Part shown: positions 17,282-27,123 of the stretch, one piece after another
Layout: every line of letters starts with the position of its first letter
How positions within the stretch are numbered: position 1 is the first letter of the stretch
Assembly: GCA_009780925.1 (NCBI GenBank)
Contig: WQZC01000006.1
Coordinates: forward strand, 1 to 32,588
Source: Actinomycetes bacterium
GTDB lineage: Bacteria; Actinomycetota; Actinomycetes; Mycobacteriales; Jatrophihabitantaceae
Direction of reading: 5' to 3'
Length of the DNA: 32,588 nt
Notes under the pieces: model-generated
The model's database searches: none
What the model was told of the DNA's origin: nothing
Seen by the model: only the letters and a program-made list of their open reading frames with translations
Program-made: the position numbers and the translations under genes

Positions 17282-18813
17282 GAGCCCGACCTTTCCGCGC
17301 GGCCCAGCGGCAGCAGCGTCTTGCCGTCCCAGCCGGAGAGCTCGACCCCGACCGGGCCGGCCGGGTACGCGCCCACGGAGCAGGCGGCCGACTCCAGCTC
17401 GGCGGCGCGCTCGTGGAACTCGCCGTGCGCGGCCGGGATGACGTAGCGCTCGTCGTATTTGGCGATGGCCAGCAGCCGGTACATGTCCTCGATGTCGCCC
17501 ACCGTCATGCCGACCGCCTCGGCGATCTCCGGGCGGCGTGGCTGGCCCAGGTTCACGTCGCGCATGTAGGAGCGCATGGCGGCCAGCCGGGCGAGCACGT
17601 CGCGCACCGGCTTGGCGTCGCCGGCGGTGAACAGCTGCGCCAGGTAGCTGATCGGGATGCGCAACGCGTCGATGGCCCCGAACAGGTTGCCGGACTCCTC
17701 GGCGTCGAAGCCGGTGTCGCGGACCACGTCCACCACCGGGGACAGCGGCGGGATGTACCAGACCATCGGCATGGTGCGGTACTCCGGGTGCAGCGGCAGC
17801 GCCACCTCGAAGCGGTTGATCAACGCCCACACCGGGGAGGCCTGCGCGGCGGTGATCCAGTCCCGGCTGATCCCGGCGGCCTCGGCGGCGGCCCGCACCG
17901 CCGGGTCGGACGGGTCGAGCAGCGCGGCCCGTTGCGCGGCGTACAGGTCCTTGTCGTTGGGCGCGGTCGCGGCGGCCAGCACCGCGTCGGCGTCATAGAG
18001 CACCAGGCCGATGTAGCGCAACCGGCCGACGCAGGTCTCCCCGCACACGGTCGGAATGCCGGCCTCCACCCGCGGGTAGCAGAACGTGCACTTCTCGGCC
18101 TTGCCGGTGCGGTGGTTGAAGAACACCTTCTTGTACGGGCAGCCGGACACGCACATCCGCCAACCGCGGCAGCGGTCCTGGTCCACCAGCACGATGCCGT
18201 CCTCGCTGCGCTTGTAGATGGCGCCGGACGGGCAGGACGCGGCGCACGCCGGGTTCAGGCAGTGCTCACAGATGCGCGGCAGGAAGAACATGAACGTCTT
18301 CTCGTACTCCAGCCGCACCGTGTCCGCGATCTTGGCCAGCAGTGGGTCGTGCTGCGCGTGCTCCGGGGAGCCGCCCAGCGCGTCGTCCCAGTTCGCCGAC
18401 CAGCGGATCTTCATGTCCTTGCCGGTGAGCAGCGACTTGGGCCGGGCGACCGGGATGTTCTCCTGCAACGGGGCGGACAGCAACGTCTCGTAGTCGTAGG
18501 TCCACGGCTCGTAGTAGTCCTCGATGGTGGGCAGCCGGGGATTGGCAAAAATGTTGATCAGCTTGTGCAACCGGTTGCCGCCCCGCAGCGCCAGCCGGCC
18601 GTGGCCGTTCAGCTTCCAGCCGCCCCGCCAGCGCTCCTGGTCCTCATGGGTGCGCGGGTAGCCCAGCCCGGGCCGGGTCTCGACGTTGTTGAACCAGGCG
18701 TACTCGACGCCGGCCCGGTTGGTCCACGCCTGCTTGCAGGTGACCGAGCAGGTGTGGCAGCCGATGCACTTGTCGAGGTTCATCACCATCGCCATCTGTG
18801 CCATGACGCGCAT
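17278..18813 (-). CDS. narH: Respiratory nitrate reductase beta subunit (Fe-S)
   Basis: 'VMNLDKCIGCHTCSVTCKQAWTNR', 'CEHCLNPACAASCPSGAIYKR', 'CRGWRMCVSGCPYKKVFFNHRTGKAEKCTFC'. Confidence 0.97.
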   Translation of the reverse strand: MRVMAQMAMVMNLDKCIGCHTCSVTCKQAWTNRAGVEYAWFNNVETRPGLGYPRTHEDQERWRGGWKLNGHGRLALRGGNRLHKLINIFANPRLPTIEDYYEPWTYDYETLLSAPLQENIPVARPKSLLTGKDMKIRWSANWDDALGGSPEHAQHDPLLAKIADTVRLEYEKTFMFFLPRICEHCLNPACAASCPSGAIYKRSEDGIVLVDQDRCRGWRMCVSGCPYKKVFFNHRTGKAEKCTFCYPRVEAGIPTVCGETCVGRLRYIGLVLYDADAVLAAATAPNDKDLYAAQRAALLDPSDPAVRAAAEAAGISRDWITAAQASPVWALINRFEVALPLHPEYRTMPMVWYIPPLSPVVDVVRDTGFDAEESGNLFGAIDALRIPISYLAQLFTAGDAKPVRDVLARLAAMRSYMRDVNLGQPRRPEIAEAVGMTVGDIEDMYRLLAIAKYDERYVIPAAHGEFHERAAELESAACSVGAYPAGPVGVELSGWDGKTLLPLGRAERSGS

Positions 18814-18814
18814 A

Positions 18815-21800
18815 TCAGTAGCCAACTTCCTGGGAACGGCGGCGGATAGTGGTCACTTCATCGCGCTGGTTGCCGGTCGGGCCCAGATAGTTGAAGGCGT
18901 ACGACAACTGCGCGTAGCCACCGATGATGTGGCTCGGCTTGACCAGCACCCGGGTGCCGGAGTTGTGGATGCCGCCGCGCTTGCCCGAGGTCTCGGCGAT
19001 CGGCACGTCCACCACCCGGTCCTGGGCGTGGTACATGTACACGGTTCCCTCGGGCATCTTGGACGAGACGATGGCGCGGGCGACGATGACCCCGTTGCGG
19101 TTCACCGCCTCGATCCAGTCGTTGTCCGCGACGCCCACCTTGGCGGCGTCGGCCGGGCTGATCCAGATGTGCGAGCCGCCGCGCGAGAGCGTCAGCATGT
19201 ACAGGTTGTCCTGGTATTCGGAGTGCACCGACCACTTGTTGTGCGGGGTCAGGAACCGCACCGTCACCCCGACGCCAGGGAAGTCGCCGGGGCCGACGTT
19301 GCCGATGGCCGGCTCGTGGAACAGCCGCGTCATGTCCAGCGGCGGACGGAACAGCGGCAGCTGCTCGCCCAGCTCGATCATCCAGTCGTGGTCGAGCAAG
19401 AAGTGCTGGCGGCCGGTCAGGGTGTGCCACGGTTTGGCGCGTTCGACGTTGATGACGAACGGCGAGTAGCGCCGGCCGCCGGTCTCCGAGCCCGACCACT
19501 CCGGCGAAGTGATCACCGGAACCGGCCGGGACTGGGTGTCGGCGAAGGTGATCTGCTTGCCCTCGTTCTCCTCAGCCAGGTCGGCTAGCTTGGTGCCGGT
19601 GCGCTTCTCCATGGTCTTGAAGCCCTGCACGGCCAGCGCCCCGTTGGTGGTGCCGGACATGGCCAGGATCGCCTCGGCCATCTTGATGTCGGTGCCCAGC
19701 GACGGGCGCCCGTCGGCCGCGCCGCCGCGCACCACGCCGTTCTTCGCGGCCAGGAAGGCGACCGACTCCTTCAGGTCGAAGTTCAGCCCCTTCACCGCCT
19801 GGCCGAGGGAGTCGGCCAGCGGGCCGAGCGCGCCCAGTTTGTCGGCGATCGCGGCGTAATCGCGCTTCACCGGGATCAGCTTGGGGAAGTTCACGCCCGG
19901 GGTCAGCTCGACGCCTTCGTCGCGCCAGTCGGCGACCACGCCGTGCGGGGTGGCCAACTCGTCCGGGGTGTCGTGCAGCAGCGGCATCGCCACCAGGTCG
20001 GTGCGCTCGCCGAGGTGGGTGGCGGCCAGCTCGCTGAACCGGCGGGCGATGGTGTGGAAGGCGTCGAAGTCCGAGCGGGTCTCCCAGGGCGGGGCGATGG
20101 CCGCGCTGAAGGCGTGCACGAACGGGTGCATGTCGGTGGTGGAGATGTCGTGCTTCTCGTACCAGGTGGCGGCCGGCAATATCACGTCGGAGAACAGAGT
20201 GGTCGACGTCATCCGGAAGTCCAGCGACAGCAGCAGGTCGAGCTTGCCGGCCGGGGCCTGGTCCCGCCAGCGGACGCTGGCTGGGCGGGCGCCCTCCGGC
20301 GTCTCCTTGGCGCGCAGCGAGTCAGCGGAGCCGATCAGGTGCCGCAGGAAGTACTCGTCCCCCTTGGCGGAGGAGCCGAGCAGGTTCGAGCGCCACACGG
20401 TCAGCACCCGCGGCCAGTTCTCCTCGGCGTCCGGGTCCTCGGCGGCGAATCCGATCCGGCCGGCGCGGATCTCCTCGCGCAGGAACGGCCCGGGCTCCTT
20501 GCCGGAAGCGGCGATGTCGTCGGCCAGGTCGAGCGGGTTGCGGTTGAACGTCGGGTAGGACGGCATCCAACCGAGCCGGGCCGAGGTGGCGACCAGGTCG
20601 GCCTGGGTCTGCCCGGTGAACCGGCCGGCGGCCAGCGGCGAGGCGAGGTGGCTGGAGTCGGTGGTGTCGTAGCGCCACTGGTCGGTGGCCAGGAAGAAGT
20701 ACGCGGCGCTGACCATGGTGCGCGGGGGACGCTGCCAGTCCACCGACTGGGCCAGCGTCGAGTGCCCGGTGACCGGACGCACCTTCTCCTGGCCGACGTA
20801 GTGACCCCAGCCGCCACCGTTGACGCCCTGGCAGCCGGTCATCGTGATCAGCGCCAGGAAGGTGCGGTATATCAGGTCCGAGTGGTAGTAGTGGTTGGTC
20901 GCCGCGCCCATCAGGATCATCGAGCGGCCGTTGGTCGCCTCGGCGTTGGCGGCGAACTCGCGGCCGACGCGAGCGGCGGCGGCGGCCGGCACACCGGTGA
21001 TCTCCTCCTGCCAGGCCGGGGTGCCGGGCTGGGAGGCGTCGTCGTACCCGGTGGGCCACTGGCCCGGCAGGCCGTCGCGGCCGACGCCGTAGTTGGCCAT
21101 CATCAAGTCGAAGACGGTGGTCACCAGCTGCCCGTCGAGCTCGCGGGCCGGGACGCCGCGACGGATCAGCGCGCCGTCCCCGGACGGGTTGTCGTAGCGC
21201 GGCAGCGACACCTCGACGGCTTGGGCGCCGTCGGTTCCGTACAGGGACAGCCGCGGCTTGACCTCGCCGAGCTCAAGGTTCCACTTGCCCGCGCCCTGCT
21301 CGCCGAAGCGGAAGCCGAGCGAACCGTTGGGGACGACGGGTTGGTCGGTGACCGAATCGATCAGCACCGTCTTGAACGCGGCGTTCTCGCCGCCGTCCAG
21401 GCTCGGCAGGTCGGCGGCGGTGAGGAACTTGCCGACGGCGTGGCTGCCGTCTTCCAGTTCGCGCAGCTTGACCAAGAACGGCAGGTCGGTGAACCGGCTG
21501 ACGTAGTCGGTGAAGTACGGCACCTGACGGTCGCGGTAGAACTCGGTCAGGATCACGTGCCCCATCGAGATCGCCAATGCGGCGTCGGTGCCGGGCTGGC
21601 CGGCCAGCCACTCGTCGGCGAATTTGACGTTGTCGGCGTAGTCCGGGCTGACCACGACGACCTTCTGGCCGCGGTAGCGGGCCTCGGCCATCCAGTGCGC
21701 GTCCGGGGTGCGGGTGACCGGCACGTTCGAACCCCACATGATCAGGTAGCCGGCGTCCCACCAGTCCCCGGACTCGGGGACGTCGGTCTGGTCGCCGAAC

Positions 21801-22546
21801 ACCTGCGGGGAGCCGACCGGCAGGTCGCAGTACCAGTCGTAGAAGGACAGCACCGGCGCGCCGATCAGGGTGTGGTAGCGGAACCCGATGGCGTGGCTGA
21901 CGATGCTCATCGCCGGGATCGGAGAGAAGCCGGCGACCCGGTCCGGGCCGTATTTCTTGATGGTGCGCACCTGGGCGGCGGCGACGATCTCGGCGGCCTC
22001 CTCCCAGTTGGCGCGCACCAGCCCGCCCTTGCCACGCGCGCTGACGTAGCGGCGGCGCAGCTCCGGGGTGCTGACGATCTCCTCCCAGGCCAGCACCGGG
22101 TCGCCATTGTGGCGGGCCTTGGCGGCGCGGAACATCTCCAGCAGCGCGCCCCGCACGTACGGGTAGCGCACCCGGGTGGGCGAGTAGGTGTACCAGGAGA
22201 ACGACGCCCCGCGCGGGCAGCCGCGCGGCTCATACTCCGGGCGGTCCGGCCCGACCGACGGGTAATCGGTCTGCTGGGCCTCCCAGGTGATGATGCCGTC
22301 CTTGACGTACACCTTCCACGAGCACGAGCCGGTGCAGTTCACCCCGTGGGTGGAGCGCACCACCTTGTCGTAGGACCAGCGGTCCCGGTAGAAGACGTCC
22401 GCGTCCCGTCCGCCGACCTGGTGCACCGCGCGCAGATCGGCGGACGCGGTCCCAGGCCGCAGATGCCGTCCGGCGCGCAGCAGCGCCTCAGTCAGCGGGT
22501 CGTCCAGCCCCGGGCGTTTGCCGGTCGCGCTGCCGAGGTTGCTCAT
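18815..22546 (-). CDS. narG: Respiratory nitrate reductase alpha subunit (molybdopterin)
   Basis: 1243 aa; 'YDKVVRSTHGVNCTGSCSWKVYVKDGIITWEAQQTDYP', 'EYEPRGCPRGASFSWYTYSPTRVRYPYVRG', C-terminal 'PEGTVYMYHAQDRVVDVPIAE'. Confidence 0.97.
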   Translation of the reverse strand: MSNLGSATGKRPGLDDPLTEALLRAGRHLRPGTASADLRAVHQVGGRDADVFYRDRWSYDKVVRSTHGVNCTGSCSWKVYVKDGIITWEAQQTDYPSVGPDRPEYEPRGCPRGASFSWYTYSPTRVRYPYVRGALLEMFRAAKARHNGDPVLAWEEIVSTPELRRRYVSARGKGGLVRANWEEAAEIVAAAQVRTIKKYGPDRVAGFSPIPAMSIVSHAIGFRYHTLIGAPVLSFYDWYCDLPVGSPQVFGDQTDVPESGDWWDAGYLIMWGSNVPVTRTPDAHWMAEARYRGQKVVVVSPDYADNVKFADEWLAGQPGTDAALAISMGHVILTEFYRDRQVPYFTDYVSRFTDLPFLVKLRELEDGSHAVGKFLTAADLPSLDGGENAAFKTVLIDSVTDQPVVPNGSLGFRFGEQGAGKWNLELGEVKPRLSLYGTDGAQAVEVSLPRYDNPSGDGALIRRGVPARELDGQLVTTVFDLMMANYGVGRDGLPGQWPTGYDDASQPGTPAWQEEITGVPAAAAARVGREFAANAEATNGRSMILMGAATNHYYHSDLIYRTFLALITMTGCQGVNGGGWGHYVGQEKVRPVTGHSTLAQSVDWQRPPRTMVSAAYFFLATDQWRYDTTDSSHLASPLAAGRFTGQTQADLVATSARLGWMPSYPTFNRNPLDLADDIAASGKEPGPFLREEIRAGRIGFAAEDPDAEENWPRVLTVWRSNLLGSSAKGDEYFLRHLIGSADSLRAKETPEGARPASVRWRDQAPAGKLDLLLSLDFRMTSTTLFSDVILPAATWYEKHDISTTDMHPFVHAFSAAIAPPWETRSDFDAFHTIARRFSELAATHLGERTDLVAMPLLHDTPDELATPHGVVADWRDEGVELTPGVNFPKLIPVKRDYAAIADKLGALGPLADSLGQAVKGLNFDLKESVAFLAAKNGVVRGGAADGRPSLGTDIKMAEAILAMSGTTNGALAVQGFKTMEKRTGTKLADLAEENEGKQITFADTQSRPVPVITSPEWSGSETGGRRYSPFVINVERAKPWHTLTGRQHFLLDHDWMIELGEQLPLFRPPLDMTRLFHEPAIGNVGPGDFPGVGVTVRFLTPHNKWSVHSEYQDNLYMLTLSRGGSHIWISPADAAKVGVADNDWIEAVNRNGVIVARAIVSSKMPEGTVYMYHAQDRVVDVPIAETSGKRGGIHNSGTRVLVKPSHIIGGYAQLSYAFNYLGPTGNQRDEVTTIRRRSQEVGY

Positions 22547-22855
22547 CAGCTGCTCCTAATCCAAGTTGCGTCAAGCTTCGGTCGCCACCGGGGCGGCGAG
22601 TTGTTGCTGGTGGTGAACATGGTGCCGCGTCGGGCGTCGCGCGCGGCGAGCGTCTCAGGCGACGCGCCCGTGAGCACGGGCTGCCGCGGCGAGTCCGGGC
22701 TGCCGCGGCGCGTCCCCCCCTCCAACCGCGCCGCGGCAGCGGCGTCGCGCGCCGGCGTGCGCGACTGCTCATACTCGGCCGTCAGGGCGGCACTCGCCGG
22801 AGCCTGAGGGCGACCGCAGCACTCGCGCACGCGCTGGCCACGCAGCATCGTTCGG

Positions 22856-24373
22856 CTACGCTGCCGCCGCCTTGGCGGGCGCGCGCCGACGCATCATCGC
22901 CAGCGACTGGATGAACACCAGGGTGGCCATGATGCCCAACAGCAGGAAGCCGATGCTGTAGCTGGCGCCGGTCTTGCCGTCGTAGAACCCGCCCATCATC
23001 AGCGGTGGGATGAACCCGCCCAGCCCGCCGGCGGCGCCGACGACACCGGTGACCGAGCCGACCTTGGCCACCTCGGTGCGCTGCGCCACCAGGGCAAACA
23101 CGGCGCCGCAGGTGATGCCCAGCGCGGCGGCGAGGATCAGGAAGATGGCGGTGCCGACGCCGGGAACGGCGGCGTCGTTCATGTTGAACCCGGCCTTGAC
23201 CAGGTTGCCGCCCGGGCCGGTGGACTGGATGTAGGCGCACACCGCGGCGATGAAGAACGCCACGGCGGTGACACGGGCCCCGTCGAACCGGTCGGACAGC
23301 CAGCCGCCGATCGGGCGCATGATGACCGCGATGATCACGAAGATGGCCAGCTTGTTCGCCGCGTCCTGCGGCACGATCCCGTAGCCCTTGTTCAGGTAGG
23401 TGGGCAGGTACACGCTGAACGCCACGTAGCCGCCGAAGCCGATCGCGTACATCGCCGAGCCGAGCCAGGTGATGGGCATCTTGAGCGTCCAGGCCATCCG
23501 GGTGCCCAGCGACTCTTTCGGCAGCGGGCGGTTCGGTGCGTCGCGCATGATCAGCCAGGCCAGGATGCCGTACACGGCGAGCGCGATCGCGCAGATTATG
23601 AACGGCATCTTCCACGACGGGGAGACGATGAAGTTGTGCAGGAAGGCGGTCGCGTTCGGCGACGCCTTGCCGGTGGTCGGGTCGATCTTCGGCATACCCG
23701 TCGCCGGGTCGAGGATCGGCACGCACGCGCCGCGGTTGGACGCGCTGCAAGCGCCTGGAGCCGGCGTCCACACCGACGCCCAGTTCTGCAGCTGCGCCGC
23801 AGTGGGGGTCTTCAGGCCCTGGAAGCCGTTGGCGAACTTCAGCGTGGTGAGCGCGCTGATCGCGGTGCCGCCCATGCCCACGCCGAACAGGCCGACCGCT
23901 AGGCCGCGCTTGGCTGGCGGGAACCAGGCGTTCACGTACGGGATGCCGACGGCGAACGTGGTGCCGCTGATGCCCAGGAAGAAGCCGGCGATGAACAGCA
24001 CGGTCAGGTTGTGCTCACCAGCGAAAGCGAGCACCAAGATCGGGATGATCGTGACGAACGAGACGATCGGGAACATCACCCGGCCGCCGTAGCGGTCGGT
24101 CAGCGCGCCGATCGGGATGCGGCCGATCGAGCCCACCACCACCGGGATGGCGACCACCCAAGCCTCGGTGAAGTTGGACAGTCCCAGCCCAGTCTGGATG
24201 TTCTTCGGGCCGAGCGGGGTGAGCAGGGCCCACGCCCAGAAGTTGATCCCGAACCCCAGAAAGGCCATGAACAGCATCAACCATGCTTTGCCCGGCACAC
24301 GCGCGGACGCCGCGGCGGCTGCCGCCGGTGACGCCGTGCCGCCAGACTTCTCGGTGCTTGTGTGTGCACTCAT
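22856..24373 (-). CDS. narK: Nitrate/nitrite MFS transporter NarK-like
   Basis: 'FGINFWAWALLTPLGPKNIQTGLGLSNFTEAWVVAIPVVVGSIGRIPIGALTDRYGGRVMF', 'FFLGISGTTFAVGIPYVNAWFPPAKRGLAVGLFGVGMGGTA'; adjacent to narGHJI. Confidence 0.93.
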   Translation of the reverse strand: MSAHTSTEKSGGTASPAAAAAASARVPGKAWLMLFMAFLGFGINFWAWALLTPLGPKNIQTGLGLSNFTEAWVVAIPVVVGSIGRIPIGALTDRYGGRVMFPIVSFVTIIPILVLAFAGEHNLTVLFIAGFFLGISGTTFAVGIPYVNAWFPPAKRGLAVGLFGVGMGGTAISALTTLKFANGFQGLKTPTAAQLQNWASVWTPAPGACSASNRGACVPILDPATGMPKIDPTTGKASPNATAFLHNFIVSPSWKMPFIICAIALAVYGILAWLIMRDAPNRPLPKESLGTRMAWTLKMPITWLGSAMYAIGFGGYVAFSVYLPTYLNKGYGIVPQDAANKLAIFVIIAVIMRPIGGWLSDRFDGARVTAVAFFIAAVCAYIQSTGPGGNLVKAGFNMNDAAVPGVGTAIFLILAAALGITCGAVFALVAQRTEVAKVGSVTGVVGAAGGLGGFIPPLMMGGFYDGKTGASYSIGFLLLGIMATLVFIQSLAMMRRRAPAKAAAA

Positions 24374-24628
24374 CAGGCGCAACGTTCCTTCCCAATCAGC
24401 CGTGCCAGCGCGGCGACGGCCTTCGTCCGAGCTGCAATTGGATCTTCCGAACCACGGTTTGCGGAATCCCCCAGCACCGAAAGGTCACGCATCGGCCACC
24501 GCGCGGGGTCGGTCCACCCTGACCACCCCTTCCCGTGCGGCACAGAGTACAACTCACGACAGGCCCGCAAAACGCAGGTACCGTGATTAGAGTTCGCGTT
24601 CCACGCGTGGTGGGAAACGAGGCCATTT

Positions 24629-24656
24629 CGTTTGGGGACCAACGTTTGGGGACTAA
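24629..24656 (-). promoter_or_regulatory. Tandem DosR/DevR-like half-sites upstream of narK
   Basis: Two adjacent 14-nt direct repeats CGTTTGGGGACCAA / CGTTTGGGGACTAA, 13/14 identical; resemble the left half of the published DosR consensus TTSGGGACTWWAGTCCCSAA. Confidence 0.45.
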
Positions 24657-24840
24657 TAATTCCGAGGGCGAAGGAATGTCCTTAGCTGGCCGGGAATCGC
24701 GCCCCGGAGCGGGCTGTCCGACCATCCTCGTCGCGCCCGCCGGAGGCGTCGCGCCGCAGTTCCGCTCGCCAGTCGCCGCGCCCGCCAAGCGCCCGGTCGG
24801 CGTCACCCGGCCGTCCGATGACGCCCGGCGCGTCGTCCGG

Positions 24841-24949
24841 GCGTCGGTTGCGCGGTCGCCTATCCCGTGACCGTCGGTTGCGCGGTCGCCTCTCGCCCGG
24901 GCGTCGGTTGCGCGGTCGCCTGCCCGCGACCGTCGGTTGCGCGGTCGCC
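24841..24949. repeat. Four-copy minisatellite, ~30-bp period
   Basis: CGTCGGTTGCGCGGTCGCC recurs in units starting at 24841, 24871, 24901 and 24930, separated by variable CCCG-rich 9-10 nt. Confidence 0.85.
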
Positions 24950-25031
24950 TGCCCGGCGGAACCCGTTCCGCGGCCTTCAGCGGGGGCCGGTGGCGCCGCC
25001 GGCGGCAGGTCGCCTCCGCGCGCGTGGACCG

Positions 25032-25817
25032 CTAGACGACGCGCAGGCGCAACTGCTGAAATGGGTTGTCCTCGGCGCGGACCACCCCAACCAACTCGTT
25101 GATCTCATCGGTGTCGAGCCCGCGCTCGTGAAGCGTGCTCCCGATGTGGGAGGGAAGCTCAGGAGTCTCTCGCGGCACCCGGTCCGGGTAGGGCTCGACT
25201 GATTTCCAACCGCGCGCATTGAGCATCCGGTAAAGCTGTTGACGCGCGGTCCCGGTCACCAGTCCAAGGTGATAAGCACGTTCGTACAGCGCTTGCATTG
25301 AAACGCCCCACTCACGCTTGAGGTCAAGCAGGGCGCCCAGCTCGGGGCGGCGCAGTTGATGACGGATGGCGTCCTCGGGCATCAGGAACTCGGCCGCGAA
25401 GCGGTTGGCCTCACCTTCCATGTCATCGCTGACAAACGACGTGTGCAGGCAAAGGTGCCCGAGGTCATGGGCAAGCGTGAGACGCATGCGATCGGTAGTG
25501 GCGAACACCAAACACCCAGCGGTTTCAAGTCGGCGGGTGAGGTTGACCACCGGGCCAATCGGCATGCACCACTGCGCCCGAACCATTCGGGCCGCGGCCT
25601 CGGGCGCCGTGTCAACAGGATCAAACGTCGGGACCATCTGATCAGCGGCCATCGACACTTCGGTGAACAACAACGAGGAGTGCAGGCGCAAGAGGTTGAG
25701 TTGCGCTTCCAGGCGTCGCCATGTGGAGGCTTTGGTGGTCTTCTGGCGGCGCATGTGCGCGTCGACCGCCAAGGCGCCCACAAACCTGTCGCCGTGGCGC
25801 AGAAAACGTGGCGTCAT
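25032..25817 (-). pseudogene. ImmA/IrrE-type metallopeptidase, probably truncated and internally deleted
   Basis: Zn motif 'LTLAHDLGHLCLH' and 'EGEANRFAAEFLMPEDAIR'. No N-terminal HTH-XRE domain; the usual segment between 'GCLVF' and 'DRxRLTLAHELGH' appears collapsed (GCLVFATTDRMRLTLAHDLGH). Confidence 0.65.
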
Positions 25818-25826
25818 CGAATCCGC

Positions 25827-26069
25827 TCACGAGCCTGCGCCGCCTTCCTTCTGCCCATCGTCAAGGTCGATCTCAATGCTAGGCAGACCAACGAGGCCAA
25901 CCGGAGCCCAGGTGATCACCACCGCGCCGGCCACGCCGCTGCTGCCGCCACGAAGCTCAACGGACCAAATCGGGTTGTCCTTGCCGTCACGGTAGGAGAT
26001 CACCGCCGGCCCGATCTCTCGGGTGTCGCGCAGGCGACTGAGGTGCGCCCGCATCCGATCGCGGATCAT
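25827..26069 (-). CDS. Hypothetical small protein
   Basis: 80 aa ORF (MIRDRMRAHLSRLRDTREIGPAVISYRDGKDNPIWSVELRGG...) upstream of the ImmA-like gene in the same orientation. Confidence 0.4.
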   Translation of the reverse strand: MIRDRMRAHLSRLRDTREIGPAVISYRDGKDNPIWSVELRGGSSGVAGAVVITWAPVGLVGLPSIEIDLDDGQKEGGAGS

Positions 26070-26098
26070 GCTGGCCAGAGCGCGCTACTACACATCGC

Positions 26099-26134
26099 GG
26101 CGAACCAGCCCGCCGCCCGGCGGGCTGGTTCGCC
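26099..26134. terminator. Strong hairpin
   Basis: Perfect 17-bp arms GGCGAACCAGCCCGCCG / CGGCGGGCTGGTTCGCC with a 2-nt spacer; no clear U-tract. Confidence 0.5.
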
Positions 26135-26303
26135 CCGGCCACCCGGGCACCGCCCAAATGGGCGGGGTTTGCCGTCAAACCGCCTGACATGACATCCTTG
26201 ACCGTGGGTCAAGTGGCCGCAAGGCCCCCGACCCAACAGAGGCCGGCCCAAGCTGATCACCGCAGACTCGACGAGTTTGAGACCACCTTTCGCGCCGGTC
26301 CCC

Positions 26304-26376
26304 GCCCTCGTAGCTCAGGGGATAGAGCGCCGGACTCCTAAGCCGGGCGTCGCAGGTTCGATTCCTGTCGGGGGCA
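26304..26376 (+). tRNA. tRNA-Arg (anticodon CCT)
   Basis: GCCCTCGTAGCTCAGGGGATAGAGC...CTCCTAA...GGTTCGATTCCTGTCGGGGGC+A; acceptor GCCCTCG pairs with CGGGGGC, D arm GCTC/GAGC, T loop TTCGATT, anticodon loop CTCCTAA. Confidence 0.95.
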
Positions 26377-26380
26377 CTGA

Positions 26381-26409
26381 GCGACACCCCGTTGGTCTTG
26401 TGGGAACCC
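26381..26409 (+). repeat. Island direct repeat, copy 1 (5 bp downstream of tRNA-Arg)
   Basis: GCGACACCCCGTTGGTCTTGTGGGAACCC; 27/29 identical to 30385-30413, last 21 nt identical. Confidence 0.85.
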
Positions 26410-26520
26410 TCTTCTCGGTGGGTTCGACTCTCGTCTCATTGAGGTTGGGCGTCCCACAGAGGTCGGCGTCGCAGTGTCGACCTTGCGGTGCGACGATCTT
26501 GAGTCTGGCAGAATCAAGCG

Positions 26521-27123
26521 GTGAGCGATGCCCGTGATGGCTGGGTTGATGAGTCGGTCCAGCAAACCCACGGCGGGCATTTCTACGTCTTGGCCGCAGC
26601 TCTCGCCGACTCGGAGGGCTGCGAGCCGGTCAGAGACGCGTTACGCGCGCTACTACCGGCCAAAGCCCGACGGCTGCACTGGCGAGCCGAGACCGAACGT
26701 CAGCACATCAAGATCGTCGAAACCATTGCCGCAGCAACCGCCGCCGGGTCGGGATTGTCAGGCCTGGTCATCGTCGGCGCGCCAGTAAACCCGCGTCGAC
26801 AAGAACGCGCCCGCCGCTTGTGCCTGGAACGGCTGCTCTTCGAGCTGGGCCTACTCGGCATCAAGCAGGTTTGGGCCGAAGCTCGTGCCCCGACGCTGAA
26901 TCGCCGCGACTTGAGCCTGGTCGCCGCGCTGCGTAAGACCGGCACCGTGCCACACTCGCTGAGTTACGACTTCGCCAAGCCAGCCGGGGCCGAAGCCGAG
27001 CCGATGCTGTGGATTCCAGATGCAGTGGCCGGGGTCGTGGGCACTGCGCGTAAGACCGGCGACCGCACCCTACGGGACATCCTGGGGAACACGATCACGG
27101 AGATCAACCTGACCCTGACCTGA
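26521..27123 (+). CDS. DUF3800-like protein
   Basis: N-terminal 'GWVDESVQQTHGGHFYVLAAALAD' (VDES-type start) and C-terminal 'PMLWIPDAVAGVVG'. Confidence 0.6.
   Translation: MSDARDGWVDESVQQTHGGHFYVLAAALADSEGCEPVRDALRALLPAKARRLHWRAETERQHIKIVETIAAATAAGSGLSGLVIVGAPVNPRRQERARRLCLERLLFELGLLGIKQVWAEARAPTLNRRDLSLVAALRKTGTVPHSLSYDFAKPAGAEAEPMLWIPDAVAGVVGTARKTGDRTLRDILGNTITEINLTLT

Noticed and set aside
17413-18849. 478-aa plus-strand ORF opposite narH
   Set aside because: Antisense high-GC artefact with no recognisable motif; narH is clear.
19943-22807. 954-aa ORF on the plus strand
   Set aside because: Antisense shadow of narG in high-GC DNA; composition (Arg/Gly/Val/His-rich) is not protein-like and narG is unambiguous on the other strand.
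24841-24949. Possible CRISPR array
   Set aside because: Repeats are nearly contiguous with 9-10 nt similar linkers rather than unique ~30-nt spacers, and no cas genes are present.
26304-26376. tRNA 3' end as a proven integration site
   Set aside because: No duplicate of the T-arm/acceptor 3' end was found elsewhere in the window and no integrase is visible; only the adjacent 29-nt repeat is supported.
26338-26580. Minus-strand 80-aa ORF (…PRQESNLRRPA)
   Set aside because: Reads through the tRNA-Arg on the opposite strand; a well-known spurious ORF type.
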